DNA from: Nautilus pompilius
Lineage: Eukaryota > Mollusca > Cephalopoda > Nautilida > Nautilidae
NCBI GenBank assembly: GCA_018389105.1
Contig: JACATO010002191.1
Span: 186,001-250,000 of the forward strand
Length of the DNA: 64,000 nt
Direction: 5' to 3'
Under the pieces are notes generated by a model, which did no database searches, was not told the origin of the DNA, and worked only from the letters and a program-made list of their open reading frames with translations. Shown one piece after another: positions 1 through 11,370 of this stretch (position 1 is the first letter of the stretch; every line of letters starts with the position of its first letter). Position numbers and translations under genes: made by a program.

Positions 1-1708
1 ATGAATCTTGTTGTTGTTATTGCTGTTGGTTGCTGTAGGAATGTCATTAATCATAATGGATTTTTGTAGCATTCTCTCTATTGGCTGGATAAGTTATTAA
101 TAATAATTTCTATTTATATTTTTTGATTTTAATTTTTTTTTAATGTTTAAGTAAATTATTAGCAGTCATTGCCCAGATCACTAGAGTTCACACAATACCT
201 GCTTTAAGGCCAAGTAGTGCATTGTGATGCTTCTCAGATGAAATGGAAAAATGGGTGACATTTTCATGTCCTTAATTTGTATTCACTCTAATATGAATGC
301 AGTTTATCAGCATCAGTACAAGTGGAACATTAATTACCAAATCAGCTGTTAGATAGGTTTTTTCTTCTTTTTTTTAAAATATTTAATCAATTTTTTTTTT
401 TTTTTATTAAAAGATTAACATTTCAAACAATATCTACCTTTGTGGAGACAAGAGTATTAACCTATTGCCTTATCAGGGGAAGTCTCACCAGCCAGAAGGC
501 GAGATAAATTCCCTTTTTGGTAAAAGGTCTCCTAGTTTTTATCTGGCGATTAGATCAGCTAAAAATAAAACTATGGATTTTTCCTTCTATTTCTCAGTGT
601 CAGGGTCATACGATTTATATGTTTTGAAACTATTCTAGCTGGGCATTGATTTTTGTAGCGAAGAGAATTTCACCTGTCATGTATTCAGGTAATTCATTTA
701 TCTGCGTGTTTTCTTTTTTTTGTTTGTTAATGTTTACTTTAAAGTTTAAAACTGGGTTATAGTTTTGTAGTTGCTGGAAAATATATCTTTTGTGTTAAAA
801 GCAGTGAGTTTATTTCTGTGAAAAAATTTTTAGTTGATTTGATAGCAAGAAAAGGGGGTGTGGGGAGAATGAGTAGAGATATTAGCAGGAACTTTATGCA
901 TCAAGTTCTGTTTTGTTTGAGTCGCAGCCGTCAGGGCCGGAATTAAGTTAACTGTGCCGGCCAACTACAGCAGAATAGTCGGTCTCTCTTTAAACAAGGA
1001 TTCTGCAGTTGACCAGTTTGGTTCCCTTCTCTCTGTTTTCCTCTCCCATCAGGACAGGCGTACCAGAGCGCAGACCCAAACTAAACAGCTTTCCATATTT
1101 TTTTTTTTATCCGCATCGCAAGGTGAAAATCCCTGAAGCCAGTGATGGAGACTGTCTGGGAATGAGATTTCTAAAGAATTGTACTGAGAAGGGAATTTCA
1201 TTCAAAATCCATAAACGAGTCTTGTTTTCTGAAATGCTTTGTCTTAATATTTATGACTGTATTGTTGTTTACCTTGTACATTTAACAGTTTAATTATATT
1301 CATTTGCACAAGTTATAATCAGGAAATGTAGCCTATTGTGTCAGTTGGTTTGTTTTCTGAAAAGCACAAAAAAAAAAACAGAACAAACAAGCAAAAGTAA
1401 AACCGACTTATTGGGAAAAAATGAAAAATAGATTTAAACTTATTTTAAATGGAGATCCTTTTTTTTGCTATAGGACCAGGACCAAAAGGGTTGGTGGTAT
1501 TGTGGGGAGAGAGGGGTGGTTAGATGCGGGAACTCTGAAGCTATTTTGTTAGTTTTCTGTGCTTAAAAAAAAGTCTGTCTTTTCCTCCAAACTGCAGCGA
1601 TCTTTCAAAAAAGTGAAACAAAAGATGTAGATGAAAATATCAGGAAAATGAAATAGAAACTGTTTTTGGTTTTTTTTTAAAGACGATTAACTATGCATTC
1701 ATACCACT
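1..1708. other. AT-rich non-coding stretch with two weak exon candidates
   Basis: Homopolymer T and A runs and many stops in all frames; no protein family recognised. Two weak plus-strand exon candidates are recorded. The segment 1053-1122 follows a pyrimidine-rich acceptor (..CTCTCCCATCAG) and precedes GTGAAAAT, with one open frame of 23 codons, but it contains an 11-T run that gives an unlikely Phe-rich stretch. The segment 1598-1656 follows a good acceptor (..TTTTCCTCCAAACTGCAG) and reads IFQKSETKDVDENIRKMK then TAG, so it could be a terminal coding exon. Neither has homology support. Confidence 0.4.
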
Positions 1709-2806
1709 CCTCCATCTCTCTCTCTCCACATCTCTCTCTCCACATCTCTCTCTCCAGCTCTCTCCATCTCCTCCTCTCTCTCTCTCTCTCTCGCTCCTCC
1801 TCTCTCTCTCTCTCTCCATCTCTCTCATCCTCGCTCTCTCTCTCTCTCCTCTCTCTCTCCTCTACAGCTCTCTCTCCATCTCTCCTCTACATCTCCTCTC
1901 TCTCTCTCTCCATCTCTCTCTCTCTCTCTCTCGTCTCCTCCTCTCTCTCATCTCTCCATCTCTCTCACATCTCTCGCTCTCTCTCTCTCCATCTCTCTCT
2001 ACATCTCTCTCTACTCTCTCTCCATCTCTCTACATCTCTCTCTCGCTTCTCTCCATCTCTCTTCTCCAATCTCTCTCTCTCTCTCTCCATCTCTCTCGCT
2101 CTCTCTCCATCTCTCTCTAACCATCTCTCCATCTCCACCCTCTACATCTTCTCTCTCTCTCTCTCTACTCTCTCTCTTCTCTCTCTCATCTCTCTCATAC
2201 TCTCTCTCTCTACATCTCTCTACATCTCTCTCTCCATCTCTCGCTCCATCTCATCTCTCCATCTCTCTCTACATCTCTCTCTACATCTCTCTCCCTCTCT
2301 CGCTTCTCTCCTCCATCTCTCTCTCTACATCTCATCTCATCTCTCTCTCTCTCCATCTCTCTCTCCTCTCTCCATCTCTCTCTCCTCTCTCCATCTTCTC
2401 TCTCTACATCTCTCTCTCAGCTCTCTCTCTACATCTCTCCTCTCTCTCATCTCTCTCTACATCTCTCTCTACCATCTCTCTCTCTCTCTCCAAGCTAATC
2501 TCTACATCTGCCTCTCTCTCTCTCCATCTCTCTCGACATCTCATCTCTCTCTCCATCTCCTCCACCTCTCTCTGTACTGACACCACCCCCTCTCTCCATC
2601 TCTCTCTACATCTCTCTCTCTCTCCCTCTCTTCTCTACATCTCTCTCTCTCCCTCTCTCCATCTCTCTCTCTCTACATCTCTCTCTACATCTCTCTCCTC
2701 TCTCCATCTCTCCTCTCCTCTCTCTACATCTCTCTCCCTCTCTCTACATCTCTCCCTCTCTCTACATCTCTCTGTCTCTCTCCATCTCTCTCTCCATCTC
2801 TCTCTG
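1709..2806 (+). repeat. CT-rich satellite, degenerate CATCTCTCTCT units
   Basis: About 1.1 kb of almost pure pyrimidine on the plus strand. Runs of CT are broken every 8-20 bases by CA, giving CATCTCTCTCT-type units, with occasional CTACATCTCT and CTCGCTCT variants. A plus-strand frame stays open for 295 codons only because the repeat lacks T-A-A/G and T-G-A combinations; its Ser/Leu/His translation is an artefact. The strong strand asymmetry could favour triplex DNA, and if transcribed on the plus strand the tract would be full of UCUCU. Confidence 0.95.
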
Positions 2807-3480
2807 CGCACTTTTGAAGAACCTGTTACTGACTTCTACCACAAAAACTGTAGAACCCCAAAATGTATTTTTGCTAAAATTTGAAAATAAACAATTTTAG
2901 ATCTGCTTTCCACGGGCTGGTGCAGCTCGGCACGGTGGGGCCTTTGTACTTGTGTACTTTAGTGAATATTGTTGATTAATGATCTTCTGGGAGAAATCCG
3001 AACGTATTTTTTCAGAAACCTTTTTAAAAAAGTGCTTTTTTTTTTATAGATGTTAATTGGTATATTATAGTTGCATATTAAACACTATTTTTTTTGTTAT
3101 ATTTTAAATTACTGATGCAACAAGACCTTTACCTCTGAAATGGCTACCTATGCTTCCCTCTGTTGAGTTCTGCCATGGCACCAAACAGAAAACTAAATTT
3201 GTTCTTATAAATAGACTATCTCATGTGCATTTATTGGGCTTAATCTCAGACATCAGCAAGAGTTTCAGAAATTTTTAAATTATACTTTGAATTTCCTCTG
3301 TCCTACCCCTGTCCATATTGAATGAGTTGTTACTCAAGATTATACAAAGGTATGTGCTTCCAGAGAACTTGAATTAGGAAAAGGTCACAGGCCTTTGATT
3401 TTGGGTGAATTGATTGATAATGGTAAATATAGACCAATAATATTATTTCAAGCTTGCACATTTTCAACTGTGGAGGGCAA
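2807..3480. other. Non-coding stretch, nothing recognised
   Basis: Mixed AT-rich sequence between the CT satellite and the hAT remnant. It holds an AATAAA at about 2886 and several poly-T runs. A GTATGT donor-like site at 3351 follows a 23-base open segment with a poor acceptor. No gene or element is supported. Confidence 0.4.
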
Positions 3481-5485
3481 TATCAGGAGCATCAAACCAT
3501 ATAAACAAGAAATGGGAGAAGCAAGGTTGCAAGCAGGAATGGGTGGCACTGGAAACAGTTTTTTTAAAAATCAGAAATTCATTGCCGTTCTTGGTGTCAG
3601 TTGCTGAAAGCCCTGAACTACTGAAAACCATTTTCCTGACCCCCAGTCTGCCAACTGAAGTATCGGTTGCACCTAACCAGCAAGTTGAAACTGCTGATGA
3701 GACTGCATAATTTACAGGCCAGCCAGAACCATTGCAACTTATTCTGGTAATCCTGATTTGGATATCAGTTGATGAAAAAATTGTCGGTTTTTTTTTTTTT
3801 TTTTGTTAAACAAACCAAGCCAAAACACTGTTGATTCCTGTGCTTCATTGCACAGGTATGGAACTACAAACTGGAGCCTGACTAACGAACAGTTTTATTG
3901 AAGAAAACATAAAGGTGAAGTACTATTGAGAGAATGATTAGAATACTTTTGCATGACTTGTCTGCTGCTGTCACGAATTATATTCTACAGAAAAGTTGTC
4001 CTTTACTTTAAGATTCAATGACTGGAAAAATTTTGTCAGTTGCTTGTTAAACATGAAAACAACAGACTATTGCAGTGAGGTGCTTTGTCTTGCCTTGCAC
4101 AGAGCTACTAAAACACTTATCAATTCTCATTTAGTTAATCAGTTACACAAGCAGCAGACATACTGGCAAACTATTTTAAAAATGAGTTTTTGTTACAATC
4201 CAGATGCTAGCTGAATGACACCTGCCTATCTGTGGTGAAAACAAAATTATTTTATCACCATGAACAGTAATTTTTTTGGATCCCTTTACTTCCATCAGGG
4301 CATTTAACGAAATATGCAAATTCTGGCAAAGGAACACCTGTTACATTTTTCTACAATTTTGGATGAATCCATTCAGCTGATAATGTTCTGTGTTGGAAAT
4401 TATAATCTGCAAGTAGATTCTACTTTCTACTCCTAACCTAGTTCACATCAACCAGTTCACCTTGATAATCAGGTATCAACAGAACGGTGAACCTATTGAC
4501 CACTTTAAAGAATTTATACCCATTCATGGCCATAGTGCTAAACACCTGGAGAGAACTATCATGGTCAGAACTAATACAATGTTAGCAGCATGTCTGGTAA
4601 ACATAAGGATTGCAGATCCTCTTGCCGACCATATTCCATGTTCTGTGGTTCATGTGCTACAGAATGCCGTTTGGATGATGCTTTATTTTTTTATCTTTAT
4701 TCAAAATCTATACAACTTGTTTTATTCTTAAGTGTGTTGTTTGGAAGTTAACTTTGTGTTGGAAAATGTAGCCAGGGTCGCATGCTGAAAAGCCTTTTTT
4801 GGCAGCTAGATGGTCTACAAGAGCTGATGCATCAAAGGCTTTACACGGTGCTTGGATTGAAATATCTGGTAATGATGGAAATCCAAAACGTTGCTCAATA
4901 CATACCGTACCAGTTAGGTGCTATGCGGTTGTTATGACTGTTATGTGAGAGGTCATTCTTCAGAGAATCAGTCCTACTACTAAAACCCTATAGCAAGTGA
5001 AAACAGATCTGTGTTTGGTTCTCCTCTACGTTCATTTACTGACATTTTTGGACAGGTCATGAGTTACTTTCAAAACTATAGAAATGAGGCAAGAATATTT
5101 TGCAGATATGGTAAAATTAAGAAAACTTTATCCACCAATAACAGATTTTTTTAACAAATTTTGCTACTTTATTTCACTATTTCCAAATACTTAGATATCA
5201 GAAATCGAGATGTGCAGGAAGCTCAGAAAGCAAAACCTGGAGGACACATTTCCTAATGTGGGCTTTTATGCCTTAAGATGCCCTTCTTTATACAGACTTC
5301 AAATGCTTTGAAAAACAAGCATTTACTTTAGTAAAGTATATCAAAACCACCTCCAATCAACAGTAAAACAGGGACAGCTAACCTGCCTTTGCAGTATTTG
5401 CAATTAAGAACAACAGCATTACCACTTCACTTGATTTGATGACATTATCAGCAATTTTGCATTGAAAAGAAAAAGAAAACCACTG
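3480..5485 (+). pseudogene. Decayed hAT-family transposase (ZMYM1 / DUF4371-like)
   Basis: Fragments of one transposase-like protein appear in order but in changing frames. Near 3996 is an FNDWKN motif, typical of the TTF/BED-like zinc-finger region (usual form GFNDWKN..L..HE), followed by a helix ending in KQQTYWQTILK (family usually RQYWREVLKR). Around 4400-4660 is DSTPNLVHINQ, NGEPIDHFKEFIPIHGHSA and PLADHIPCS, matching the RNase-H-like DUF4371 core with its conserved catalytic DST region. At about 4800 TRWSARADA-type residues (WSARADATKALHGA) are visible. At 5240-5480, FPNVGFYALRCP, NHLQSTVKQ and LDFDDIISNFALKRKRK match the hAT C-terminal dimerisation domain. Frameshifts and stops separate these blocks, so it is non-functional. 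No terminal inverted repeats or 8-bp target duplication were found; the limits are approximate. The family call rests on motif recall, without a search. Confidence 0.7.
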
Positions 5486-5860
5486 TAAACTGCTTTTTGC
5501 TAAACAACATTGCACCTGTATATGTTTGTTTTTTATATATTTTCGTAGAGATTATCAGACCTACAGCAACTGCACAAATTTTTAACACCCTTCTATGTCG
5601 AGGTTATTACATTTTTATCATATTCAAATTGTCTATTTGGTAAATCATGAAAGGGTGATACATTGTGTTTGAAAACTTTCATCAGAATTTGGCATATTTG
5701 ATCATTTGTGATCCAAATCTTACATTAGAACTTTAAATCAAAAATTGTCTTTTGAAAATTAGTGGAATGTATTATATTCCTTTCTTTAACCAGCCACAGA
5801 GGTACACTGCTGCACAAAGGCCATTCAAGTGATGCCTGTTTTGCGCTGTCCTTTTCCAAG
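5486..5860. other. Non-coding stretch, nothing recognised
   Basis: AT-rich DNA between the hAT remnant and the palindromic MITE candidate. Probably includes the 3' flank of the hAT copy, but no terminal repeat can be seen. Confidence 0.3.
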
Positions 5861-6005
5861 TACCATATTTTTTGGGTTATAAGTCGAATAGGTCAATTTT
5901 CCTGTTTTCCCAGCCTTCATTCACATATAAGTCGGAGTGGAGTATAAGTCAATAATCAGGCCCTTGCAGAAAAAAGTACCAACTCATACATCGAAAAATA
6001 CGGTA
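5861..6005. mobile_element. Short palindromic MITE candidate (about 145 bp)
   Basis: Begins TACCATATTTTTTGGG and ends with the complement of a TACCGTATTTTTCGA end, giving imperfect terminal inverted repeats of about 12-15 bp. The inside holds repeated 'TATAAGTCGAATA/TATAAGTCGGAG/TATAAGTCAATA' segments. This layout resembles the small 'CCGTATTTTTCGGATTATAAG' elements that occur in many animal genomes, a resemblance recalled and not searched. No coding capacity. Target duplication is not clear. Confidence 0.55.
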
Positions 6006-6699
6006 GTCGTCATATTTTATCTTTCCGTCTAGTTTCTGGCCTGCCCCTGCTTGCTCTTACCCATCTGTGGTATCTTTTAGCTCACCTGTCATTCTTCATT
6101 CTGGCAATATGACCAGTGTTGCTTGTTTTGTTTGCTTGGTGATATTCTGAACTTTTGTTTGTTCTCTAATCCATTTGTTTCTGTTCTTATCTCTTCATCT
6201 TCCTTTGAGTGCTCAGGGTTCTTGCACTGCAGCCTTATTAGTGTACCTACCCACATTATATATAGCAATTACTTATCATCATTCATGCCAGAAAATGGTG
6301 GTTCAGAAGAGCATGGGCCCAATGATTGACTAATCTGGATTTTGATGATAATTATGGAAACAGAGGAAAAACTGGACATGAAATACAAATAAAACATGAT
6401 GGAATCACACGTCATATGTAAAAGTGAAATGTTCCATAGTATGGTCATGTGTTGATATACAATACACTGACTGGTTATCATGCAAGCTATTAGAAAGAAC
6501 CTCAGCTGCAGAAGGACTATAGAAGTATAAGCAGTGATATCTTTGTAGTGTAGTGAGTGCATGTTGAACACTATGGCTTCTGAGAAGGAAATATCACATG
6601 ACAACTGTATAGAAATGAAAGACTTGGCTAGTGAATGCCAGCTACTACACGCAGCAGGTTGCAGCTTTATTTTCGTTTCAGAAGGAGCTGTGTGCAAAA
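6006..6699. other. Non-coding stretch, possible 5' part of the Tc1-like copy
   Basis: No protein match in the first 450 bases. A sequence near 6460-6475 (ATACACTGACTGG) is weakly inverted-repeat-like against 7632-7660 and could be the left end of the Tc1 copy. A 142-codon minus-strand frame at 6269-6697 overlaps the plus-strand transposase remnant and shows no family features. Confidence 0.3.
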
Positions 6700-7515
6700 C
6701 TGAGGAGGATACACAATAGACATTGAGGAAGAAAGCCCAAATTCTCCAAAAGTGGTGTTAAATACCATAGGCTACATTCTCTATGTGATAGACGATGAGC
6801 CAGTAGAGATCTTGCGAATGATCTAGCTGCAAGAACAGATGATATCATTTCTTCATGGATACTGAGATACACATTTGTGCAAAGTGGTCTCAGAGACTGT
6901 ATCTGCTCAAGGATCCTTGCTGAGAAGAAGCAACTGAACGGCAGGGCTGAAATTTGGCAGCATAAATGAAACAATGGGATGACCAAACCTGGAATAAGGC
7001 ACCTTTTCAGATGAGTCCAAGTTTGAGATGTTTGCCGTTAATCAATGGAAGTTTGTTTGAAGGTGGACTAGTATAGCAAATCAGTATACAACAGATAACC
7101 AACCAAGGGTGTTGGTGATTTGCATAAAATCAAAGGTATACTGACTGCCAACTGGTACATGCCATTCCCTCAGGAAGATTTCTTGTTGGGCAGGGATTTT
7201 CATCTTCCAACATGACGACAACCCCAAGCCTACAGCCAATGTAGCAACAAAAAAAAAAAAAAACTATCTGGAATAAAGAGGCTGATGGAATCACTTGCAA
7301 AGATGGCTTGGTCTATGCAAAGCTTTGATATTAACAACATTAGGGCTATATGGGGTTATATGGCTACTGAAAGAGAAAGGGGAACCAAATAACTTGGATA
7401 GATTTTGGAAAGTGCTAAAATATATTTGGAACAACATTCCACAGTCATACATTACTAAGCTGTATGGGGAGCAGGAAAACAAGGTGTCATGCTCTATATA
7501 AAGCAAAAGGCTCAC
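6700..7515 (+). pseudogene. Decayed Tc1-like transposase
   Basis: Motifs of a Tc1-family DD34E transposase occur in order on the plus strand across several frames. At 6800-6930: SRDLANDLAARTDDIISS then VQSGLRDC, the helix-turn-helix region (usual form SRDLAN..AARTG..ISSSTVRR..L...GLR). At about 7008: SDESKFEMF, holding the first catalytic Asp. At about 7197: IFIFQHDDNPKPTA, the second catalytic region (usual FQQDNDPKHTA). At 7327: DINNIRAIWGYM, aligned to the family DLNPIExxWGYM; the expected catalytic Glu is Arg. The tail IWNNIPQSYITKLY is also characteristic. Many stops and frameshifts, and a 16-A run at about 7248, show it is long dead. Terminal repeats were not securely found. Confidence 0.8.
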
Positions 7516-9302
7516 ATACCAAATACTAATGTGCTGTATGTACAATGTATTAATTTTATTTTTGTATATTTTCTGTATACTGCAGTTAGCTGCAATTACT
7601 CATTATTTTTTGCATAATCTGTTTCTCCACAAATATATCCAGTACTGTGTGTGTATATGGTTTGAATAGATAGGTAGACTAAATTTGATCACATCTATGT
7701 GATTTCGTTCTCGCTTTTATTTGATAAGGGTGGAATGTCTATTCTTATTTTATGGTTAGGAAGCAGAATCTTCTTTGTTTTACCTGGCTTGAGATTTTTT
7801 AATCTTCTTTGGCAAGTGAATAAATAAAGCATCTATTTCAGGAAAGAAATATATTACTGTCAAAACAAACAAAAAAAAAGTTGTAGAGTGATATAAATGT
7901 TTTCATGGCTGAGATACTTTGGCAAAGGAATATTTTTTTTCTAATGGGATTAAGCAGTTTTACAGACATTTGACAGTTGTTTTTATTACACAGGTTTCTA
8001 ACTTTTAAAAACATTTTGAACAGTTTTATGGGTTACATACTTTCTGGTTATTGAAATAATTTTTGTCTTTTAAAATTTGTTTTATCAGCATATTTGAAAA
8101 CAGAGTATCCCATTGGCTGGAGATCATGGCTTTGAGTGAGAATTATTTCTCCCTTGATGCCATTTTGTTTTTTTTTTTTGTTGTGTGTTTCCCCGCCCCC
8201 TTTGGTTATTTGTGGCACTTCTAACCTTTACTCTTCTTTGCTCTGTGAATGGTAATATGTGAAAATGCTAAGCCAGATTATCTGATATCTGGCATGCAGC
8301 AATGGTGAGGAAAGTACACTTTTGGATCATTAGTCACCGAGAACCTGCTGGATGTTGGACAAGAGTTAAGCATGATACGTGACTTGTGACCAGAAAAACT
8401 TTTAAAAAGGAAGTGGGGAAATAGAAAAAAAAAAAGAAGAAAGAAACCAGTGTCTCAGGTTTTCATACAAATTCACCAGAAACTTTCAAAAACTATATAG
8501 TTAGTGTGAATAAAATACCAAGGACGTTTGAATGATCCACATGAAATATCATAGTGGTAATGGTATCTGGCTCTGGGTGAGTTTTGTTTCAATCTTCCCG
8601 GTACGTGGATTGTTAAGTTTGACTTAGATGTCCAGAATAAACCAGATTTTTATAACGTTAAACCAGGTTAGTAATGCATGTGAACCAGAATTTTGTTAAC
8701 ACTGAATGAATGATATAGGTTAAGTAAATATGTAACCATTATAAAGCTTCTAAACCTTTATACTGTGGAGGGAAAAAGGATAAGGACCATTATATGGGCT
8801 TTCTATCTGAAATGAATTAGAGACACTGCGTAACCATTCGACTTAAAGCTGATAAATGAATAAAGCTGCGCTGTATTGCATAAACCTGGAGAAAATCTGA
8901 CCATTTCCCTAAAGCAAATTAATCAGAAATAATGCAAATATATATTTATATATATATTTTTTTTAAAAAATACTGCAGATGGAACAAAAGATCATGAGGT
9001 TTTTTGTTTTTCATTTTGGAAATGTTCATTTGATGTTTTTAGCAGTAGGAAATCTTGATTTATTTTTTTTACAATTAAAATTTTGACAATGCTTAATAAT
9101 AGTATCAGGACATAATCTTTGAGCATTTAAGAAGAATGCTGTTCTTGGCATTGAGGCGCAGAGGTTTGAAGGCACTGATAGTTTGTTCTTAAATGGTGCA
9201 CTATCAGTAAACACAATAGCGCTCCCACTGCAAAAATTAGACATAAGCAGCCAATTATATTTTTTTTTTCTTTTTTTGTTTTCTTTTTGTGCTTTAGTTT
9301 CA
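7516..9302. other. AT-rich non-coding stretch
   Basis: No protein family seen. Includes poly-T and poly-A runs and a TATATTTATATATATATTTTT segment near 8940. A weak exon candidate at 8089-8135 follows a T-rich acceptor (..TTGTTTTATCAG) and ends at a GTGAGA donor, with the open reading IFENRVSHWLEIMAL; it is not supported otherwise. Confidence 0.4.
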
Positions 9303-9367
9303 TTCTGTCTGTCTGTCTGTCTGTCTGACTGTCTGTCTGTCTGTGTGTGTGTGTGTGTGTGTGTGTG
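9303..9367. repeat. (TCTG)n-(TG)n compound microsatellite
   Basis: About ten TCTG units, one altered to ACTG, run directly into about fourteen TG units. Likely the TG tract arose from, or expanded beside, the tetranucleotide run. Confidence 0.97.
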
Positions 9368-9571
9368 GAGAGAGATAAATTAATCAAAAAATTTGAGAAA
9401 TGAAAAATGTGTATAAACAGTAAACCAATCTTGTGATTTTTAACCCTTAAAATTTCAGATTGTTATAGTAGATTTGTTTTTGGGGGACAAACAAAAAACA
9501 CGTATGTATATATATAAAATCTTCGAATTACTAACAGAATGTTTAGAATATGTCTTATTTAAAAGTTGTTT

Positions 9572-9574
<3 letters not shown>

Positions 9575-9633
<59 letters not shown>
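9575..9633. repeat. (CT)29 microsatellite
   Basis: Uninterrupted CT dinucleotide run of about 59 bases, one of the longest perfect repeats in the window. Confidence 0.98.
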
Positions 9634-9636
<3 letters not shown>

Positions 9637-11299
9637 CCACAGATGTCATGATTCAAAATGAGACAAGAAAGAAAGTGCTTAGATTCTTGATGAACTTCTA
9701 GTTACAAAACTTATCTAATAAAAAAAAAAGAAAAAACAAACAAACTCAAAAGAAAAGTTGAAGCAATTTTTGGGAGAACAAAATTTTGGAGCTTATGTCA
9801 AAGATAATTCCATGTTACTACTAAGAGTAGCTATCAAATTACAACTATTTGTAATGAGCACTTAGATGGAATTGGTTAGATTTCCTTGATGCAATTACGC
9901 ATTTCTATCAAAACTGTAACATTTCCATCTCTAATTTCATGTGAAGTAGCTGGTTGCCTACTGCACTTAAGATCCTGAATGACTTCTGACTGATACTTGT
10001 GTGCCACAGGTACTAAATACGTATACAGCTGCCTTTCTTTGGTTAGTTACCATGATAGTAAACTACAGGAAGGTAAAATGTTTATGGAATGTGGTGTGTT
10101 TTTAATTATAGCAGGTGTGTGTGTTTGTGCGTGTGCGTGCATGTGAGGGGGCTTTTGACCTTCAAATCAGTTAATAAAGTAGGCCAATAAAGCAAAAACT
10201 TTGCAAATTATATAGGAACTCGTGTGTGTATTCTGCCTCAATAATGTTGTTCAGTAAAGCACTGCTGAAAAAAATAAAAGCTTTATATTATTTAGTCATC
10301 TATATAGTTTATAGCCAGTGGCTCTGTCAAGCGTAAGTACATTGATCCAAAGTTTAAGAAAAACTTGACCTGTTGTTTTCCCAACAAGATTTTTCTATTA
10401 TCAAGGCATCCAAAAATGACGGTACACCTAAATAAAGGACATTAATACTTTAAGATATTCCTCACGATTGTGCAAATCATTTTGCAACATTAAATTTCAT
10501 CTGCGAGTTACAGGATAAATTATAGAATTATTAAAATCAGCTTGTAAGTTTACTGTGTCATTGTAACCTTCCTTGTCACAACAATTTAATATGATCTGCA
10601 AAACAATGGAAGAGAATTATGCAGTCTACTGTCAGTATTATTTATATTTATAAAGAAAAGTCAAGGATGAAGAAGAAAGCCCTGTGATACCCCATTCATA
10701 ACATTCACTAATTTTTTGGAATATCTTTAAGTGTTCTCACATTGTTTTCGATTATGCAGGCAGCTTTTTCAGTCATACATAACAACTTACAATCTATATC
10801 CATCCTTACATTTTACTATTAACCATTTGTGTGGAAGCAAGCATCTAAAACTTTACTGAATTTTAAATAAATATCAATTTGATCACGTTTATCTTTGCTA
10901 CTTACAGAAGCCTTGAGAAACTCAAGAAGAATTTAAACCAAGAACAGCAATGCTATCTCGTATTATGATAAACAACGATACACTTTATTTGACCAAAATT
11001 ACATATGAATATTATCTGGATGATGTTTCTTAAGAATTAACTAATTGTGTTGTTCACTTTTTAAAAGAAATATGTAGTTGCAATTATATTGACTAAAGGT
11101 TTCTGATTTTGTAATGGATTTTGGACATTCGTATCATTATCATCATCACGTATCATCTCCAATTCAGGTGTTGACAGTTCAAAATCACCAGCTATTACCG
11201 TAGACAGAGTAGTGAGAATGAGTACTTACCTGGTGGGCTCCCATAATTCTTCCATCCTGGTTGGCAAATAATAACAAGTGGAAACCATGCCAGGAAGGT
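9634..11299. other. AT-rich non-coding stretch
   Basis: No gene recognised. Contains a GT-rich segment at about 10115-10145 and scattered stops in every frame. The 10640-10880 part is slightly less AT-rich but gives no recognisable protein in either strand. Confidence 0.4.
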
Positions 11300-11370
11300 T
11301 GTAGGAATCTATTTTGGGATCCTCAAACTTAGTAGTCCAGTAGTTTAATTATTGTGCTGACCCAGATGTT
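11300..11370 (-). mobile_element. Fragment of the tRNA-derived SINE family (head end)
   Basis: The segment around 11320-11365 (GGGATCCTCAAACTTAGTAGTCC... AGTAGTTTAATTATTGTGC, read in two pieces) matches the plus-strand appearance of the tRNA-like head in other minus copies, for example 43550-43590 (GGTCCTCAGCCTTGGTAGTCC). The rest of the element is not recognisable. Confidence 0.45.

Noticed and set aside
1693..2580. A 295-codon plus-strand open frame rich in Ser and Leu
   Set aside because: Translation of the CATCTCTCT satellite, open only because of its composition.
6269..6986. Minus-strand frames of 102 and 142 codons
   Set aside because: They overlap the plus-strand Tc1 relic or AT-rich flank and show no family features or codon pattern.
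9127..9701. Short frames with His-Thr, Arg-Glu or Leu-Ser runs
   Set aside because: They run through the TCTG/TG and CT microsatellites.
10290..10330. Exon candidate before GTAAGTAC at 10331
   Set aside because: Acceptor is weak and A-rich and the segment has stops in the likely frames.
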